64,000 nt of DNA from Pontiellaceae bacterium B1224 (GCA_029432815.1 JAROBA010000026.1:23606-87605); one strand, 5' to 3'; positions 45,818 through 55,300 are shown, counted from the first letter of the stretch. The notes: generated by a model from the sequence alone, not told the origin. Made by a program: numbers and translations.

Positions 45818-47422
45818 ATGGGACGGACAATTACATCACGATCAGGCAGTGGCGGAATCGTCGGTAAAATCATAATGACCGGCTTCGGCCTGTTTTTCGC
45901 CTTCATGGGATCGCAATTCGTGAAGCAGGAATGGCAATCCCTACAGAAAACCAAGGGCATGCAGCAATGGGTGCAAATGGACTGCACCATCGAAAGCTGC
46001 GCCGTGGAAGATGCCGGCGAAGATTTCCGCCTCGCCCTCACCTACCAATACACCGTAAACGGCCGCTCCTATTCTTCCGACCAATACGGGAAGAAGCGCT
46101 ACCTCGTTCGCGAAAGCATCGGCGAAATCAAAGCTGCCGAAAAGAAACTCCTCCCAGGGAAAGTTATAGACGGCTACCACAACCCCGCCGATCCCTCCCA
46201 GGCCGTGCTCGATCTTCCAACCATTGGAAGTGCCAAAACCTCGCTCGCTATGAGCTGCCTGTTTCCAGCCTTTGGAATCTTTTTCGCCACCCTCCCCTGG
46301 CTGCGCGGGAAGCGAAAAACTAAAAACAGAAACAAAGAAGCCTCGCCGAAAATATTCCTGTTCATCTTCGGCTCCATCTTCGCGCTGGTCGGCAGCCTCA
46401 TGATCAAACCCATGATCATCGAACCGCTCCACAAAACCCAGAGCGCCAAAAGCTGGGACCCCGTCTCGGCCGTGGTGGTATCCAGCAAAGTTAAATCGCA
46501 CTCCTCCGACGACGGCACCACCTACAGTCCCTACATCGCCTACCGCTACGAAATCAACGGGCAGGAATATTTCGGCGACCAGCTTAACTTCATCGGTGGT
46601 TCCAGCAGTGGCCGCGAAAGCAAAGCCGCCATCGTTCGCCAGTATCCGGAAGGAAGCGAATTCACAGTCTACACCAACCCGCTCAACCCCGCCGAATCCG
46701 TCATAAATCCCGAAGCATCCGCCGGACTCCTCTTCGGCCTGATCCCGCTCATCTTCGCCCTCGTTGGTATCGGGATTATCATCGGCGGATTCAGAGTGGG
46801 TAAAGGCGGAAAAGCACAACTCAATCCTGCGCAGTCGCAGCAACACGTTGTCACCCTTAAAGGAACATCCCCCATCGGCGGCGCCGTCTTCATCACCTTT
46901 TTCGCCATCATCTGGAACGGCGTCGTCTACCTCATCTACCGCAGCGATGCCGGATGGCTCTTTCTTTCCATCTTCGGTTTCTTCGGGATTGTAACCCTCA
47001 TCGGAGCCATCCAGAAAATCCTCGCCACCTTCAATCCGCGCCCAACGGTCGAGATTTCCCCCGGAAGCATCCGTCCCGGAACCCGCGTCGACCTGCGCTG
47101 GCGCATCAACGGAAACGTAGCGCGGATCGATGAATTGCGCATCGAACTCAAATGCTTCAGGGTCACCACCGTAACCAGCGGGCACGGCAAAAACCGCAGT
47201 ACCCGCACCGTAAAAATCCCGATCTACGAATGTGAAATTTTCCAAAGCACCCGCGCACTTGAAATCCCGCAAGGCGCACTGCAGTTCATCGTCCCCAAAG
47301 ACCAGCCCTTCTCTCTCCCCGGCAGTAACGATGGCATTGAATGGCAGCTCATCGTTCACGGCGATATCCCCAAATGGCCCGACATAAAAGAAGAGTTCAA
47401 ATTCCTCGTCTATCCGACATAA
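45818..47422 (+). CDS. DUF3592-repeat membrane protein with C-terminal beta domain
   Basis: Membrane protein of 534 residues. Two similar DUF3592-type units are each flanked by membrane helices: residues about 20-165 (YQYTVNGRSYSSDQYGKK ... GYHNPADPSQAVLD) and about 185-320 (YRYEINGQEYFGDQLNF ... VYTNPLNPAESVIN). Two further membrane segments (about 360-405) lead into a C-terminal beta-sandwich (PTVEISPGSIRPGTRVDLRW), arrestin-like in pattern. Function is unknown. No ribosome site is obvious for the ATG at 45818, but prfA is close enough for coupling. It contains palindromes at 46215 and 46263 (48 bases apart). Confidence 0.75.
   Translation: MGRTITSRSGSGGIVGKIIMTGFGLFFAFMGSQFVKQEWQSLQKTKGMQQWVQMDCTIESCAVEDAGEDFRLALTYQYTVNGRSYSSDQYGKKRYLVRESIGEIKAAEKKLLPGKVIDGYHNPADPSQAVLDLPTIGSAKTSLAMSCLFPAFGIFFATLPWLRGKRKTKNRNKEASPKIFLFIFGSIFALVGSLMIKPMIIEPLHKTQSAKSWDPVSAVVVSSKVKSHSSDDGTTYSPYIAYRYEINGQEYFGDQLNFIGGSSSGRESKAAIVRQYPEGSEFTVYTNPLNPAESVINPEASAGLLFGLIPLIFALVGIGIIIGGFRVGKGGKAQLNPAQSQQHVVTLKGTSPIGGAVFITFFAIIWNGVVYLIYRSDAGWLFLSIFGFFGIVTLIGAIQKILATFNPRPTVEISPGSIRPGTRVDLRWRINGNVARIDELRIELKCFRVTTVTSGHGKNRSTRTVKIPIYECEIFQSTRALEIPQGALQFIVPKDQPFSLPGSNDGIEWQLIVHGDIPKWPDIKEEFKFLVYPT
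46215..46229. repeat. TTCCAACCATTGGAA palindrome, coding
   Basis: Perfect copy, read as LPTIGS in the DUF3592 protein. Confidence 0.85.
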
Positions 47423-47491
47423 AAAAGGTGCGGCCTTGAATAAGCCCAACCGCTCTTCCTATACTCCCAACCTCGTTACAGGGAAATACGA

Positions 47492-50400
47492 ATGAAGAGC
47501 GCCCGCGCCGTATTAATCACATTGATTCTGACCGCGTCCATTATATGGGCGGCGGAACCATCCAATTCCGAACGTCATCTCCTGGCATTGGAACTCGAGC
47601 GCTCCGGAAATACTGAAGCTGCCTTTCTGGCCTATCTCACGATTCCCGGGGCCGAACATTCCGCAATCAGACTGGCGCGAACCGCACCCGACGAATACCT
47701 CGCCCTACTCGAGACCGCCGCCAACGCGCCGACGCCCACCGTCAAACTAATCGAAGGCGACCTGTTGCTCGAAAAGGGCGAAACTAACGCCGCACTCGCG
47801 TGCTACCGGGCGGTCGCCGCGAGCACCGCAGCAGATTGCAAAACGAGTTGGTCCGATAACCAAGTACCTTGGAATTATTATTTTGTCGAAGCGGATGATC
47901 CCGCAGACCAGCTCCATGAACCCTTTAGTTGGCGTATCGGCAGCCAACGCGATAACTGGCTCATCCGCCGCTTCATCACACTCCATGTGATGGACGACGC
48001 CGAGCGGGAATTCGCACGTGTCTGGGCGCTCCACCAGCACGATGCACAGCCGCACGCCGTGCTCTTCCCAAGCGTCAACCCCGACGCTCCCAAACAGGAC
48101 CTCAACTTCAGTCCCTTCGTTGTTTACCCCAATGCACACGACAAAGCAGCCCTGTGTTTCGCGCTCGACTATGCTCGCTTCCTCGAACGCCGTGGAAAAG
48201 AAACACTGGCCCTCGAAACCTTTAAAGCCCCCCTCTTAATGATGGACCTCAACAGTCCGCCACACATGAAACGACCGGCGCCTTCGTTGACCAAAATTGA
48301 CGCTAGAAACTATCCACCGCAAGCGCGAAGTCATCCCACTAATTATTACGGGCTCGGCCCCACGCTGGGCGTGTCACGCGAGGATTTCATCGAACACGCG
48401 TACGACGCCTTTGAGCGGGAGGAAAAGCTGGACGAGTTGATCGCCGTTCTGCGCAACGAAATCGAAAACGGCAACAACGCCGCACGGCTCGTGTTGGCAC
48501 GGATTCTCGATCACCAGAACGATACCGAAGGTGCCCTTGCGCTGGAGCTGGCCTACATTCGCGTGGCTGACTTCGATCATGCGTCCGCCACCTACCGTCG
48601 GGGGCTCGCATACGAAACGCATCAGGAACCCGAGAAGGCCGCGGAAAAATACGAAGCCCTGCTGGCGATGAAACCCACGGAGATCATTAACAAGCGCTAT
48701 ATCCAAAAAGCACCAGGTCAAAGTTTATTCGGCCCTGTCTGGCTGCGCCAGAGTTCAAATCCGAACTCTGGCACGCTCAATGACGTAATTGAAAGCCTAC
48801 TGCGTTTTTACACCGCGAGCGGAAAGACAGACAAATCGCTGGACCTTTCGCTGGCGCGGTTTGAGCTACTCCCCGCCTGCCTAATGAATTTCAACATGAT
48901 CGTGGAATCCGCTAATCTCTACGCCGCCGCAGGAAAAGAATCCGATTTTATCGCATGGGCGCAACCCCGCGCCGAGCGGGAAGAGAGCCTGGACGTAAAA
49001 GCAAATTTATACTGGGCTATGAACGATCCCCAACAAACACTCGCGGCACTCAGCAAAGCTGAAAACACCGAACAGCTGTATCCGTGGAAATCACGATTCA
49101 AAAATGAAGCGCCGGAATACTATGTAGAACTGCTGGATCTCTCGCTCACCATCGATTCCGCTGATTCTATGACGCGTCTGGAGATACTCGACCTTTACCC
49201 CGACCCGCTCGGCCCCGATGCCATCCAACCATTGGAAAAACTCCTCGCACTCGGTGCGAAGGGCGCATTCCCGCGAGGAAAGGGCATTTTCATCCGCACA
49301 AGATTCCAGAACTACCACGACCTCGCCGACCGCCTCGTTCGGCTGTATGAACAAGAGGAACAGATCGACGATCTCGTCACACTCGGCGAACGGGTTGCGC
49401 TCGGTCAGCAACCGTTTCCAAACCCTGGAAGTCTGAAACGGGACACGTATTATTTCGAGCGATCCGAGCCCTATGTATTATCCATCCTCTCCCGGCTCAT
49501 CCACTACGCCGACTTCCAAACATTGGAACGCCTGGCCGAAGCGTGGCGCGACCTGCCCGATTTCCCATCCAAACGCCAGCTCGAGCGCAAACAGCGCTGC
49601 GGATTCGCAACCTCCAGTGCCCCGCCGATTCCATGGGAAAATCTTCCAGAAGGTGTTGAGGCATTGGCCTCGAATGAAAATGTATTGAGCCTCACGGCCG
49701 ACGACCATTATGTCTATTCCGGCCATCCCTGGGGCATCGCGGTATACGATCACGAAGGCAATCCCGTGGTCCGCGTTGCCCTCGGTGCGGCGGCGCTTAC
49801 GATTGAAACATGCGGTGAATTCACTTGGGTCGGCACCCCGCTCGGCCTTTGGCGCATCGATCCGGAAACCTGGGACGTCACCCACCTTCGCATGGATCAG
49901 AATGTCCCCGAACGAGATCGCGAGGACGGCCGGGTGGACTTCCACAACGGAACCCTTGGCCTCGCGGAGGATGGCGATTTTCTTTGGATCGGCACCCGCC
50001 GCGATATCCGCCGGTTGGACCTAAAAAATGGAATTCTTCGCATCTTCACCCAGCGTGAACTTGGAGTGAGCAGTCACCACGATTGGAAACGCATTCTCGT
50101 TGAAAAGAACTATGTTTGGTTCGCCGGACGCGCAGCTTGCTTACGCTACGACCGCGCCACAGAAACATGGACGGAGGTAGAGCGTAATCAAACGCCCGCA
50201 CAGCTGACCGGAAATTATTGGGACCGAAACGATGATCCCATGGCGAGCCCCATCCCTGAAGGCCTGCGGACAGGAACCCTGCTGGAAAATCAAGATGGTT
50301 CATGGTCTTGTTATGATGATTCGACGCACCGACACACCGTTTTCGGCGTATCCTTCCCCGCCTCCAACTGGTCGCTCCTCTCGCTTACGAATGGAGTGCG

Positions 50401-51193
50401 TGTGCTGGGAGGTTCGCATGCCGACTCCCCTCGTTATATCTACCTCAATGAGGACCGTCCAAACTCCTACCACCGAGCTCAGGATCGGCAACGCGCCATC
50501 CACTCCGGCGGCCTATACTTCATCTCAACCAACAACACACCTCGGCGAGTCTCTTCCCTTCCCGCCGCGAATGCGATCCCATCCGACCTCGTCTATTCCG
50601 TCGCGACCGGTGCTGAGGGCGAATCACGATGGTTGTGCGGGGATTCCGGCATATCGCTCCTGACCTCCAACCACTCCGTTTTGGAAAATATCCAGAGGGC
50701 GGATGGCCTGCCTGCGAGCCGGATTGTCCAAGCCACCAACCGCAACGACGAAACCTGGTTTACCAGCTCCACGGAAGATCTGATTATTCTCGATCAGTCG
50801 ACGGTCTTCAGGCCGTTTTCAAAGGAAGGCACAAAGGCCGCTGAACAAAATCGGCTCGAATCCGATGAGATCACGCGCGAGCCTTTTCTCGGAGGGTTCG
50901 TAGTCGCCACGTCGCGCGTCGACAAAACGACGTTCATCTGCGGCACACGCGGCCTGCTCATCTTCGACGGCGCGACCCGGCCAGCACCCACATCCGAAAC
51001 TCTCGAGGTCGAGATCCGCATGGACGACGCCGTTGCAGGCCGGGTGCCCCACCCGGCGCACACCCGCACCGCCCACCCAACTGGCGCCCGGTCGGGGACC
51101 GGGCCCACAACGGCATTCACGTCTATTTGCGGTTTTCTTTCCAACCATTGGAACGTATATTCCCCTTTCGAAATATACGACAGAGGTGAATGA
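47492..51193 (+). CDS. Giant secreted TPR / beta-propeller protein with repeat-derived tail
   Basis: Exported protein of 1233 residues: signal peptide to about residue 21 (IIWAAEPS), then a long TPR-like helical part (25-700). A beta-propeller region (about 720-1165) follows, with recurring blades such as FTWVGTPLGLWRIDPET, FLWIGTRRDIRRLD and VWFAGRAACLRYD, like the sensor propellers of hybrid two-component proteins. After LEVEIRMDDAVAG the frame runs into a GC-rich inverted repeat (about 51035-51115), so the last 50 residues (PHPAHTRTAHPTGARS...) look non-native; the true end may have been lost. No kinase follows. It contains palindromes at 49223, 49416, 49514 and 51139. Binding target unknown. 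Confidence 0.75.
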   Translation: MKSARAVLITLILTASIIWAAEPSNSERHLLALELERSGNTEAAFLAYLTIPGAEHSAIRLARTAPDEYLALLETAANAPTPTVKLIEGDLLLEKGETNAALACYRAVAASTAADCKTSWSDNQVPWNYYFVEADDPADQLHEPFSWRIGSQRDNWLIRRFITLHVMDDAEREFARVWALHQHDAQPHAVLFPSVNPDAPKQDLNFSPFVVYPNAHDKAALCFALDYARFLERRGKETLALETFKAPLLMMDLNSPPHMKRPAPSLTKIDARNYPPQARSHPTNYYGLGPTLGVSREDFIEHAYDAFEREEKLDELIAVLRNEIENGNNAARLVLARILDHQNDTEGALALELAYIRVADFDHASATYRRGLAYETHQEPEKAAEKYEALLAMKPTEIINKRYIQKAPGQSLFGPVWLRQSSNPNSGTLNDVIESLLRFYTASGKTDKSLDLSLARFELLPACLMNFNMIVESANLYAAAGKESDFIAWAQPRAEREESLDVKANLYWAMNDPQQTLAALSKAENTEQLYPWKSRFKNEAPEYYVELLDLSLTIDSADSMTRLEILDLYPDPLGPDAIQPLEKLLALGAKGAFPRGKGIFIRTRFQNYHDLADRLVRLYEQEEQIDDLVTLGERVALGQQPFPNPGSLKRDTYYFERSEPYVLSILSRLIHYADFQTLERLAEAWRDLPDFPSKRQLERKQRCGFATSSAPPIPWENLPEGVEALASNENVLSLTADDHYVYSGHPWGIAVYDHEGNPVVRVALGAAALTIETCGEFTWVGTPLGLWRIDPETWDVTHLRMDQNVPERDREDGRVDFHNGTLGLAEDGDFLWIGTRRDIRRLDLKNGILRIFTQRELGVSSHHDWKRILVEKNYVWFAGRAACLRYDRATETWTEVERNQTPAQLTGNYWDRNDDPMASPIPEGLRTGTLLENQDGSWSCYDDSTHRHTVFGVSFPASNWSLLSLTNGVRVLGGSHADSPRYIYLNEDRPNSYHRAQDRQRAIHSGGLYFISTNNTPRRVSSLPAANAIPSDLVYSVATGAEGESRWLCGDSGISLLTSNHSVLENIQRADGLPASRIVQATNRNDETWFTSSTEDLIILDQSTVFRPFSKEGTKAAEQNRLESDEITREPFLGGFVVATSRVDKTTFICGTRGLLIFDGATRPAPTSETLEVEIRMDDAVAGRVPHPAHTRTAHPTGARSGTGPTTAFTSICGFLSNHWNVYSPFEIYDRGE
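49514..49528. repeat. TTCCAAACATTGGAA palindrome, coding
   Basis: Perfect copy, read as FQTLE; a one-mismatch copy lies 98 bases upstream (49416, PNPGS). Confidence 0.85.
51035..51115. repeat. GC-rich inverted repeat captured by a coding frame
   Basis: GGCCGGGTGCCCCACCCGG forms one hairpin and CCCGGTCGGGGACCGGGCCC another, and the two are related to each other. It encodes the tail of the propeller protein. Its reverse translation (GPGPRPGASWVGGAGVRRVG) is a phrase I recognise from spurious proteins of PVC genomes. Confidence 0.7.
51139..51153. repeat. TTCCAACCATTGGAA palindrome at gene end
   Basis: Perfect copy, nominally read as SNHWN in the repeat-derived tail, 42 bases before the next gene. 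In effect it may be intergenic. Confidence 0.85.
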
Positions 51194-51194
51194 C

Positions 51195-51455
51195 ATGAAA
51201 AGTGCCTATGAACTGGCGATGGAACGCAGCACCGGCCCGGCCCTTAAACTGACCGACGAACAGAAAGCGGCTCTCACAGAGATCGATTCTAAAATGAAGG
51301 CCAAGGTGGCCGAAACTGAAATCATGTTCGATCAGCAACTGGCCGCAGAGACCGACCCGGCCAAAGCCGGCCTGATTCAGCAGACCCGCCAGCAGCAGAT
51401 CGCAAAGATCAAAGAAAATGCGGAAGATGAAAAGGAACGCGTGAGACGTGGCTAG
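51195..51455 (+). CDS. Small conserved-looking charged protein
   Basis: 86 residues: MKSAYELAMERSTGPALKL followed by a charged helical stretch (DEQKAALTEIDSKMKAKVAE, QQLAAETDPAKAGLIQQTRQ) and a basic end. Predicted all-helical, soluble, cytoplasmic. AGAGGTG lies seven bases before the ATG. I associate this kind of short protein with PVC bacteria, where it often begins MKSAYELAMERL, but no function is known to me. The longer open frame starting at 51033 is rejected, because its front part is the intergenic repeat. Confidence 0.75.
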   Translation: MKSAYELAMERSTGPALKLTDEQKAALTEIDSKMKAKVAETEIMFDQQLAAETDPAKAGLIQQTRQQQIAKIKENAEDEKERVRRG

Positions 51456-51500
51456 TGAAACGTGATCGTTCACGCCTCACGACTCAATCGTCACTCCCCC
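51449..51500. repeat. Short inverted repeat before nadB
   Basis: GTGAAACG-tgat-CGTTCACG plus flanking CGTGAG and CTCACG words overlap the end of the small gene and fill the gap to nadB. No ribosome site is visible for nadB. Confidence 0.55.
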
Positions 51501-51501
51501 T

Positions 51502-53121
51502 ATGAAAACGACTCCCAAAAACATCGACTTTCTCGTCATCGGTTCCGGTCTGGCTGGACTGACGGCCGCCATGGAACTGAGCAAGCATGGCTCCGTACTC
51601 GTCACCAGTAAAGTTGAGACATCGGAATGCAACAGCTTTTATGCGCAGGGCGGCATCGCCTGTGTGATCGATGAAGACGATTCCATTGAAGCGCACGTGG
51701 AAGATACACTCAGCACCGGCTACGGTCTTGGAAGCCCAGACGTTGTAAAACAGATCGTACAGGGCGGACTGGAGCGCATCCAGGAATTGGAAGAACTCGG
51801 CATTGAATTTGACCTGCGGAAGCGCAAAGGCAAAGAAAACGAATACGACCTTGGCCAGGAAGGTGGCCATTCGCACCGCCGCGTGTTGCACGCCGGCGAC
51901 ATTACCGGGCAGTCCATGATGCAGGGTCTAATTTCTCGCGCGCACAGAAATAAAAATATCACCATTCGTGAAAACCTGATGGCCGTCGATCTGGTGACGA
52001 GCGGTTGGATTAAACATCCCGGTCAGAACCGGTGTGTCGGGGCCTATTTCCTCGACAAAAAAACCGAAGAGATTTTTCCGATCCAGGCAAAGTGTACGGT
52101 GCTGGCCAGCGGTGGACTCGGAAAAGTGTATCCCTACACCTCCAATCCCGATGTTGCCACCGGCGATGGCGTAGCCATGGCCTGGCGCGCGGGTCTGCCG
52201 ATTCGCAATATGGAATTTGTACAGTTCCACCCCACCTGTCTGTATCATCCTCAGGCAAAGTCGTTCCTGATATCGGAAGCCGTGCGCGGCGAAGGCGCAC
52301 AGCTCAAAGACATTCGCGGTAAAACCTTCATGAAAGATTTCGACGATCGCGGATCGCTTGCCACCCGCGATGTGACCGCCCGTGCCATCGACTTTGTGAT
52401 GAAGAAACACGGTGATCCATACGTCTACCTCGACATCACGCATCGCTCGGAGTCGTTCCTTCGCGAACGCTTCCCCAATCTTTATGCGGCGTGCCTGCGC
52501 TACGGCATTAACATGGCGAAAGACCCCATTCCGGTTGTGCCCGCGGCCCACTATTCCTGCGGCGGCGTGGTGGCCGAAGTCAACGGAACCACCGCCCTGC
52601 CCGGCCTCTACGCCTGCGGCGAAGTGGCCAGCACCGGACTGCACGGTGCCAACCGTCTTGCCAGCAACTCCCTGCTCGAAGCGCTCGTTTGCGGGCATGA
52701 AACCGCACTGGAAATATCCAAGGTCTGGAAACAATTTGATGAAGAAGTTCCAATCCCTGGATGGAAATGCGGCGAAGCGGTTTCCTCCGACGAAGCGGTA
52801 GTGGTTGAACACAACTGGAATGAAGTGCGCACGGCGATGTGGGACTACGTCGGCATTGTCCGCACCGACCGACGGCTGGCCCGCGCGCGTTCGCGTATCC
52901 GGAATCTGCGGCAGGAAATCCAACAGTATTACGGCGACTATCTGGTCACCGCCGACCTGTTGGAACTACGCAACATTGCCGACGTGGCCGAGCTGATTAT
53001 CCGCTCGGCGGAACAGCGTAAAGAAAGCCGCGGCCTGCACTATATGGCCGACCACCCGGAAACTGCTGACTATTTATCCGACACGATCATTCACGACAAA
53101 CCCGGAGGCCCGTTGACGTAG
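51502..53121 (+). CDS. nadB: L-aspartate oxidase
   Basis: Flavoprotein that oxidises aspartate to iminoaspartate for NAD synthesis. It shows the FAD motif VIGSGLAGLTAA, NSFYAQGGIA, EGGHSHRRVLHAGD, MEFVQFHPTCLYH and the HYSCGGV and LYACGEVASTGLHGANRLASNSLLE region that distinguishes NadB from fumarate reductase in combination with its length (539). nadD is 14 kb away; nadA and nadC are not in the window. It contains weak palindrome variants 32 bases apart (52716 and 52748). Confidence 0.95.
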   Translation: MKTTPKNIDFLVIGSGLAGLTAAMELSKHGSVLVTSKVETSECNSFYAQGGIACVIDEDDSIEAHVEDTLSTGYGLGSPDVVKQIVQGGLERIQELEELGIEFDLRKRKGKENEYDLGQEGGHSHRRVLHAGDITGQSMMQGLISRAHRNKNITIRENLMAVDLVTSGWIKHPGQNRCVGAYFLDKKTEEIFPIQAKCTVLASGGLGKVYPYTSNPDVATGDGVAMAWRAGLPIRNMEFVQFHPTCLYHPQAKSFLISEAVRGEGAQLKDIRGKTFMKDFDDRGSLATRDVTARAIDFVMKKHGDPYVYLDITHRSESFLRERFPNLYAACLRYGINMAKDPIPVVPAAHYSCGGVVAEVNGTTALPGLYACGEVASTGLHGANRLASNSLLEALVCGHETALEISKVWKQFDEEVPIPGWKCGEAVSSDEAVVVEHNWNEVRTAMWDYVGIVRTDRRLARARSRIRNLRQEIQQYYGDYLVTADLLELRNIADVAELIIRSAEQRKESRGLHYMADHPETADYLSDTIIHDKPGGPLT

Positions 53122-53132
53122 CGCTTCGCGCA

Positions 53133-53363
53133 TTATGTTCGAACAGCTTCGTTCAGGTGTCCGCAACGGGGGCAGCGGTCCATCGGGCGGTTGCGGGCAA
53201 AAGCATAGACGTGGCCACAGTTGGAACAGGAATAAATACTCTCGCGTTCGCGCATGGGGCGATGGATCGAACGAATGTTGTAATACAGAGCCAGTACCGC
53301 AGTGACCACTAACGGAACGCTGACAAAAATGAGCAGAATGGCACCAATTTCTAAATGAATCAT
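53133..53363 (-). CDS. Small membrane zinc-ribbon protein
   Basis: 76 residues: one membrane helix (residues 5-28), then a zinc ribbon with CSNCGHVYAF and CPRCGHLNEA. Its ATG overlaps the stop of the TonB-like gene as ATGA, so it is translated with the Ton/Tol-like operon and is its last gene. Unknown role; such C4 ribbons usually bind nucleic acid or protein, here facing the cytoplasm if the helix is a signal anchor with the C-terminus inside. It converges on nadB with an 11-base gap. Confidence 0.7.
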   Translation of the reverse strand: MIHLEIGAILLIFVSVPLVVTAVLALYYNIRSIHRPMRERESIYSCSNCGHVYAFARNRPMDRCPRCGHLNEAVRT

Positions 53364-54088
53364 TCTGCAACCTCCTCAACCGGTTTTGATTCCGGGGAGT
53401 AGATTTCCACCAAGCCATCCACCGGTTCACCGGGAGTAAACTGCAGCCCATAGAGCAACTGCAGAATCCGCATATTCAGCGCGCTCGATTCAAGCGGCTG
53501 ATTCAGAAAAACATGCTGAACCGCACCCTGTTCAGACACGCGGACTTCAGCACGCACTTCCCAGGGTTTCGCCGCCGGCTGATTCAGCTCTTGAGGCAAC
53601 ACCACTCCACCGACGATGCGTTCCTTCAGCTCCGGCGCCAATGTGACGCGGCGGGCGGACGGTCCCTTTTCCTGTTTCTGGAAAATATCAGCGGGGATCG
53701 CAAGAGACGGAGCAGCCATTGAGGATACCATCAGGTCCTGCATATCCAGATCGGTGGCCTTCTGCATTAATGCTGCATCCAGAAATTGTTCCGACTCTAC
53801 CTGCTGCGAGAAGGTTAATCGCGTCTCCACATCCCATTGCGTTAGTTCACGGCTGAACCCCATTGCCGAAGGCAGGGAAAACAGAACCGGGGAATTGACC
53901 ACACGCGGATCATTTCCAAACGTTGGAAACGTTTCGCCAGTATTCCCGAGAAAAGCAGTCTTCGGCACCACCGGAATTCCTCCCAGTTTCACCTGCGTTT
54001 GCGGACGTACCAGCACAAACAACGCCGCGTGCATAAGAGCGGCAATCAGAATGGCCGCTACGATTCCCATGACCGATGCACGCGTCAA
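53360..54088 (-). CDS. TonB-like energy transducer
   Basis: 242 residues with one N-terminal membrane helix (about 7-28), a long periplasmic linker, and a C-terminal domain of TonB-like pattern (PWEVRAEVRVSEQGAVQHVF then LQLLYGLQFTPGEPVDGLVE). The start is TTG at 54088 overlapping the exbD stop (TTGA), or an ATG six codons on. Call rests on topology plus position after exbB and exbD; sequence similarity to classical TonB is weak and the Pro-rich region is short. A perfect palindrome at 53914 encodes FPTFGN. Confidence 0.7.
   Translation of the reverse strand: MTRASVMGIVAAILIAALMHAALFVLVRPQTQVKLGGIPVVPKTAFLGNTGETFPTFGNDPRVVNSPVLFSLPSAMGFSRELTQWDVETRLTFSQQVESEQFLDAALMQKATDLDMQDLMVSSMAAPSLAIPADIFQKQEKGPSARRVTLAPELKERIVGGVVLPQELNQPAAKPWEVRAEVRVSEQGAVQHVFLNQPLESSALNMRILQLLYGLQFTPGEPVDGLVEIYSPESKPVEEVAE
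53914..53928. repeat. TTCCAAACGTTGGAA palindrome, coding
   Basis: Perfect copy, read as FPTFGN in the TonB-like protein. Confidence 0.85.
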
Positions 54089-54546
54089 GGAACGGCCTCC
54101 TCTGTTGCGGCGATACGGGTGGCAATCGACACATCGGATATGCCCGCTTTCATGGCTGCGTTCCAGGCTTTCACAACCACTCCGTGCTCCACCCGTTCAT
54201 CGGCTTCGATGATCAGTACAGCACCGGGATGAACGTACGCCGCATTTTCGAGCGAAGCCTGCAGGGCGGCCTCACTCAGACGCTCGTTGTTAAAATAGAA
54301 CCATCCACCCCGGCCGATCGAAAGCACCATCGATCCAAAACGGGCTCCGCCACTGAATGACGACTCCGGCAGGGAAATATTAATACCAGGCTGCAGCACA
54401 AAGGGAGACACCGCCAAAAAGAAAGCCAGAGTAATCAATGAAGCATCGCTGAATGCCACAGCAATGGTAAAAACACCGGCCGGTTTACGGCTGGGTTTAA
54501 AGCGCCTTAAGGCCTGGCTTTTTGCATGAGGATCAAAGGGTTTCAT
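54085..54546 (-). CDS. exbD: ExbD/TolR-family biopolymer transport protein
   Basis: 153 residues: a basic cytoplasmic N-terminus, one membrane helix with the essential Asp (AFSDASLITLAFF), and a periplasmic domain ending with VLIIEADERVEHGVVVKAWN, the typical ExbD/TolR beta-alpha pattern. It forms the proton-driven motor with the ExbB homologue. The start overlaps exbB by 14 bases. Its YFNNE segment resembles the YFNREA and YFNGEP segments of the secreted trio at 29.4-32.7 kb. Confidence 0.88.
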   Translation of the reverse strand: MKPFDPHAKSQALRRFKPSRKPAGVFTIAVAFSDASLITLAFFLAVSPFVLQPGINISLPESSFSGGARFGSMVLSIGRGGWFYFNNERLSEAALQASLENAAYVHPGAVLIIEADERVEHGVVVKAWNAAMKAGISDVSIATRIAATEEAVP

Positions 54547-55174
54547 TGCCGGCTTCTCCGCCTTCCGTTCGATCGTACACCAGAAAATGGTAAATTTCTT
54601 CAGCGGTGTATTCCATGTTCAGAGTAATTCGCTCAACACGGCTCAGCAGGAAATTATATCCAGCGAAGGCTGGAATAGAAACACACAACCCGACAGCTGT
54701 CGTGATGAGCGCTTTCCAGATTCCGGCCGACAGATCCCCGATCTCCGCCAACGGCGCATTCTGTTCCATCCCGATAAACACATCAATCAAACCGACCACG
54801 GTGCCCATCAAACCGAGCAAAGGTGTAATCTGCGCTATCGTTAATAGACCGCCCAGATTTTTTTCCAACCGGGGAATTTCACCCAGCCCGGCTTTCGTGA
54901 TGGTCTGTTTGAGCTCTTCCGGTTTTTCATCGGAATGCAGCAGGCCCGTTCGGACAATATGTGCCACCGGCCCGGGGGTCTGGTCGCAGATCGAAACGGC
55001 TTCTGCCGTATTTCCTCGATTGACGATCGTGTAGATGCCATTAAGAAAATCATCCTGTTTAATCTGTGCACGATGCAGGTGAAAGACCCGTTCGACAAAA
55101 AGTACCGCGGCCGTAATGCTGCAAATCAGGATCGGCCACATGATCCATCCGCCTTTAATCATCAGTTCCAACAT
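54533..55174 (-). CDS. exbB: ExbB/TolQ-family proton channel protein
   Basis: 213 residues with three membrane helices (about 8-30, 110-135, 150-175) and the MotA/TolQ/ExbB signature: LTIAQITPLLGLMGTVVGLI followed by GIWKALITTAVGLCVSIPAFAGY. ATG 55174 lies six bases after GGAGG and is preferred to ATG 55186. It is the motor subunit energising the TonB-like protein. It follows the large TPR gene after a repeat-filled gap. Confidence 0.92.
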   Translation of the reverse strand: MLELMIKGGWIMWPILICSITAAVLFVERVFHLHRAQIKQDDFLNGIYTIVNRGNTAEAVSICDQTPGPVAHIVRTGLLHSDEKPEELKQTITKAGLGEIPRLEKNLGGLLTIAQITPLLGLMGTVVGLIDVFIGMEQNAPLAEIGDLSAGIWKALITTAVGLCVSIPAFAGYNFLLSRVERITLNMEYTAEEIYHFLVYDRTEGGEAGNETL

Positions 55175-55184
55175 ACATCCCTCC

Positions 55185-55300
55185 ATTGCCGATTTTTGAT
55201 ATCTGAATTCCGTTTTTCGGAACTCAGGCGGCGCGGGCCTTTAAACTCAAAAGCTGTCGTAGATCCACAAATCGGCATTCGTAAATCTGCAATCCAAAAT
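55185..55300. repeat. Inverted repeat 'ATTGCCGATTTTTGAT' element, second copy
   Basis: Starts with the same 16 bases as the element at 4139 and ends with AAATCGGCATTCGTAAATCT, matching the right end of that element. Its central part is unrelated. It lies between the TPR gene and exbB, again between co-directional genes. Confidence 0.75.

Noticed and set aside
45941..47449. 502-codon open frame antisense to the DUF3592 gene
   Set aside because: Acidic, low-complexity mirror of the real gene; no ribosome site or homologous motif.
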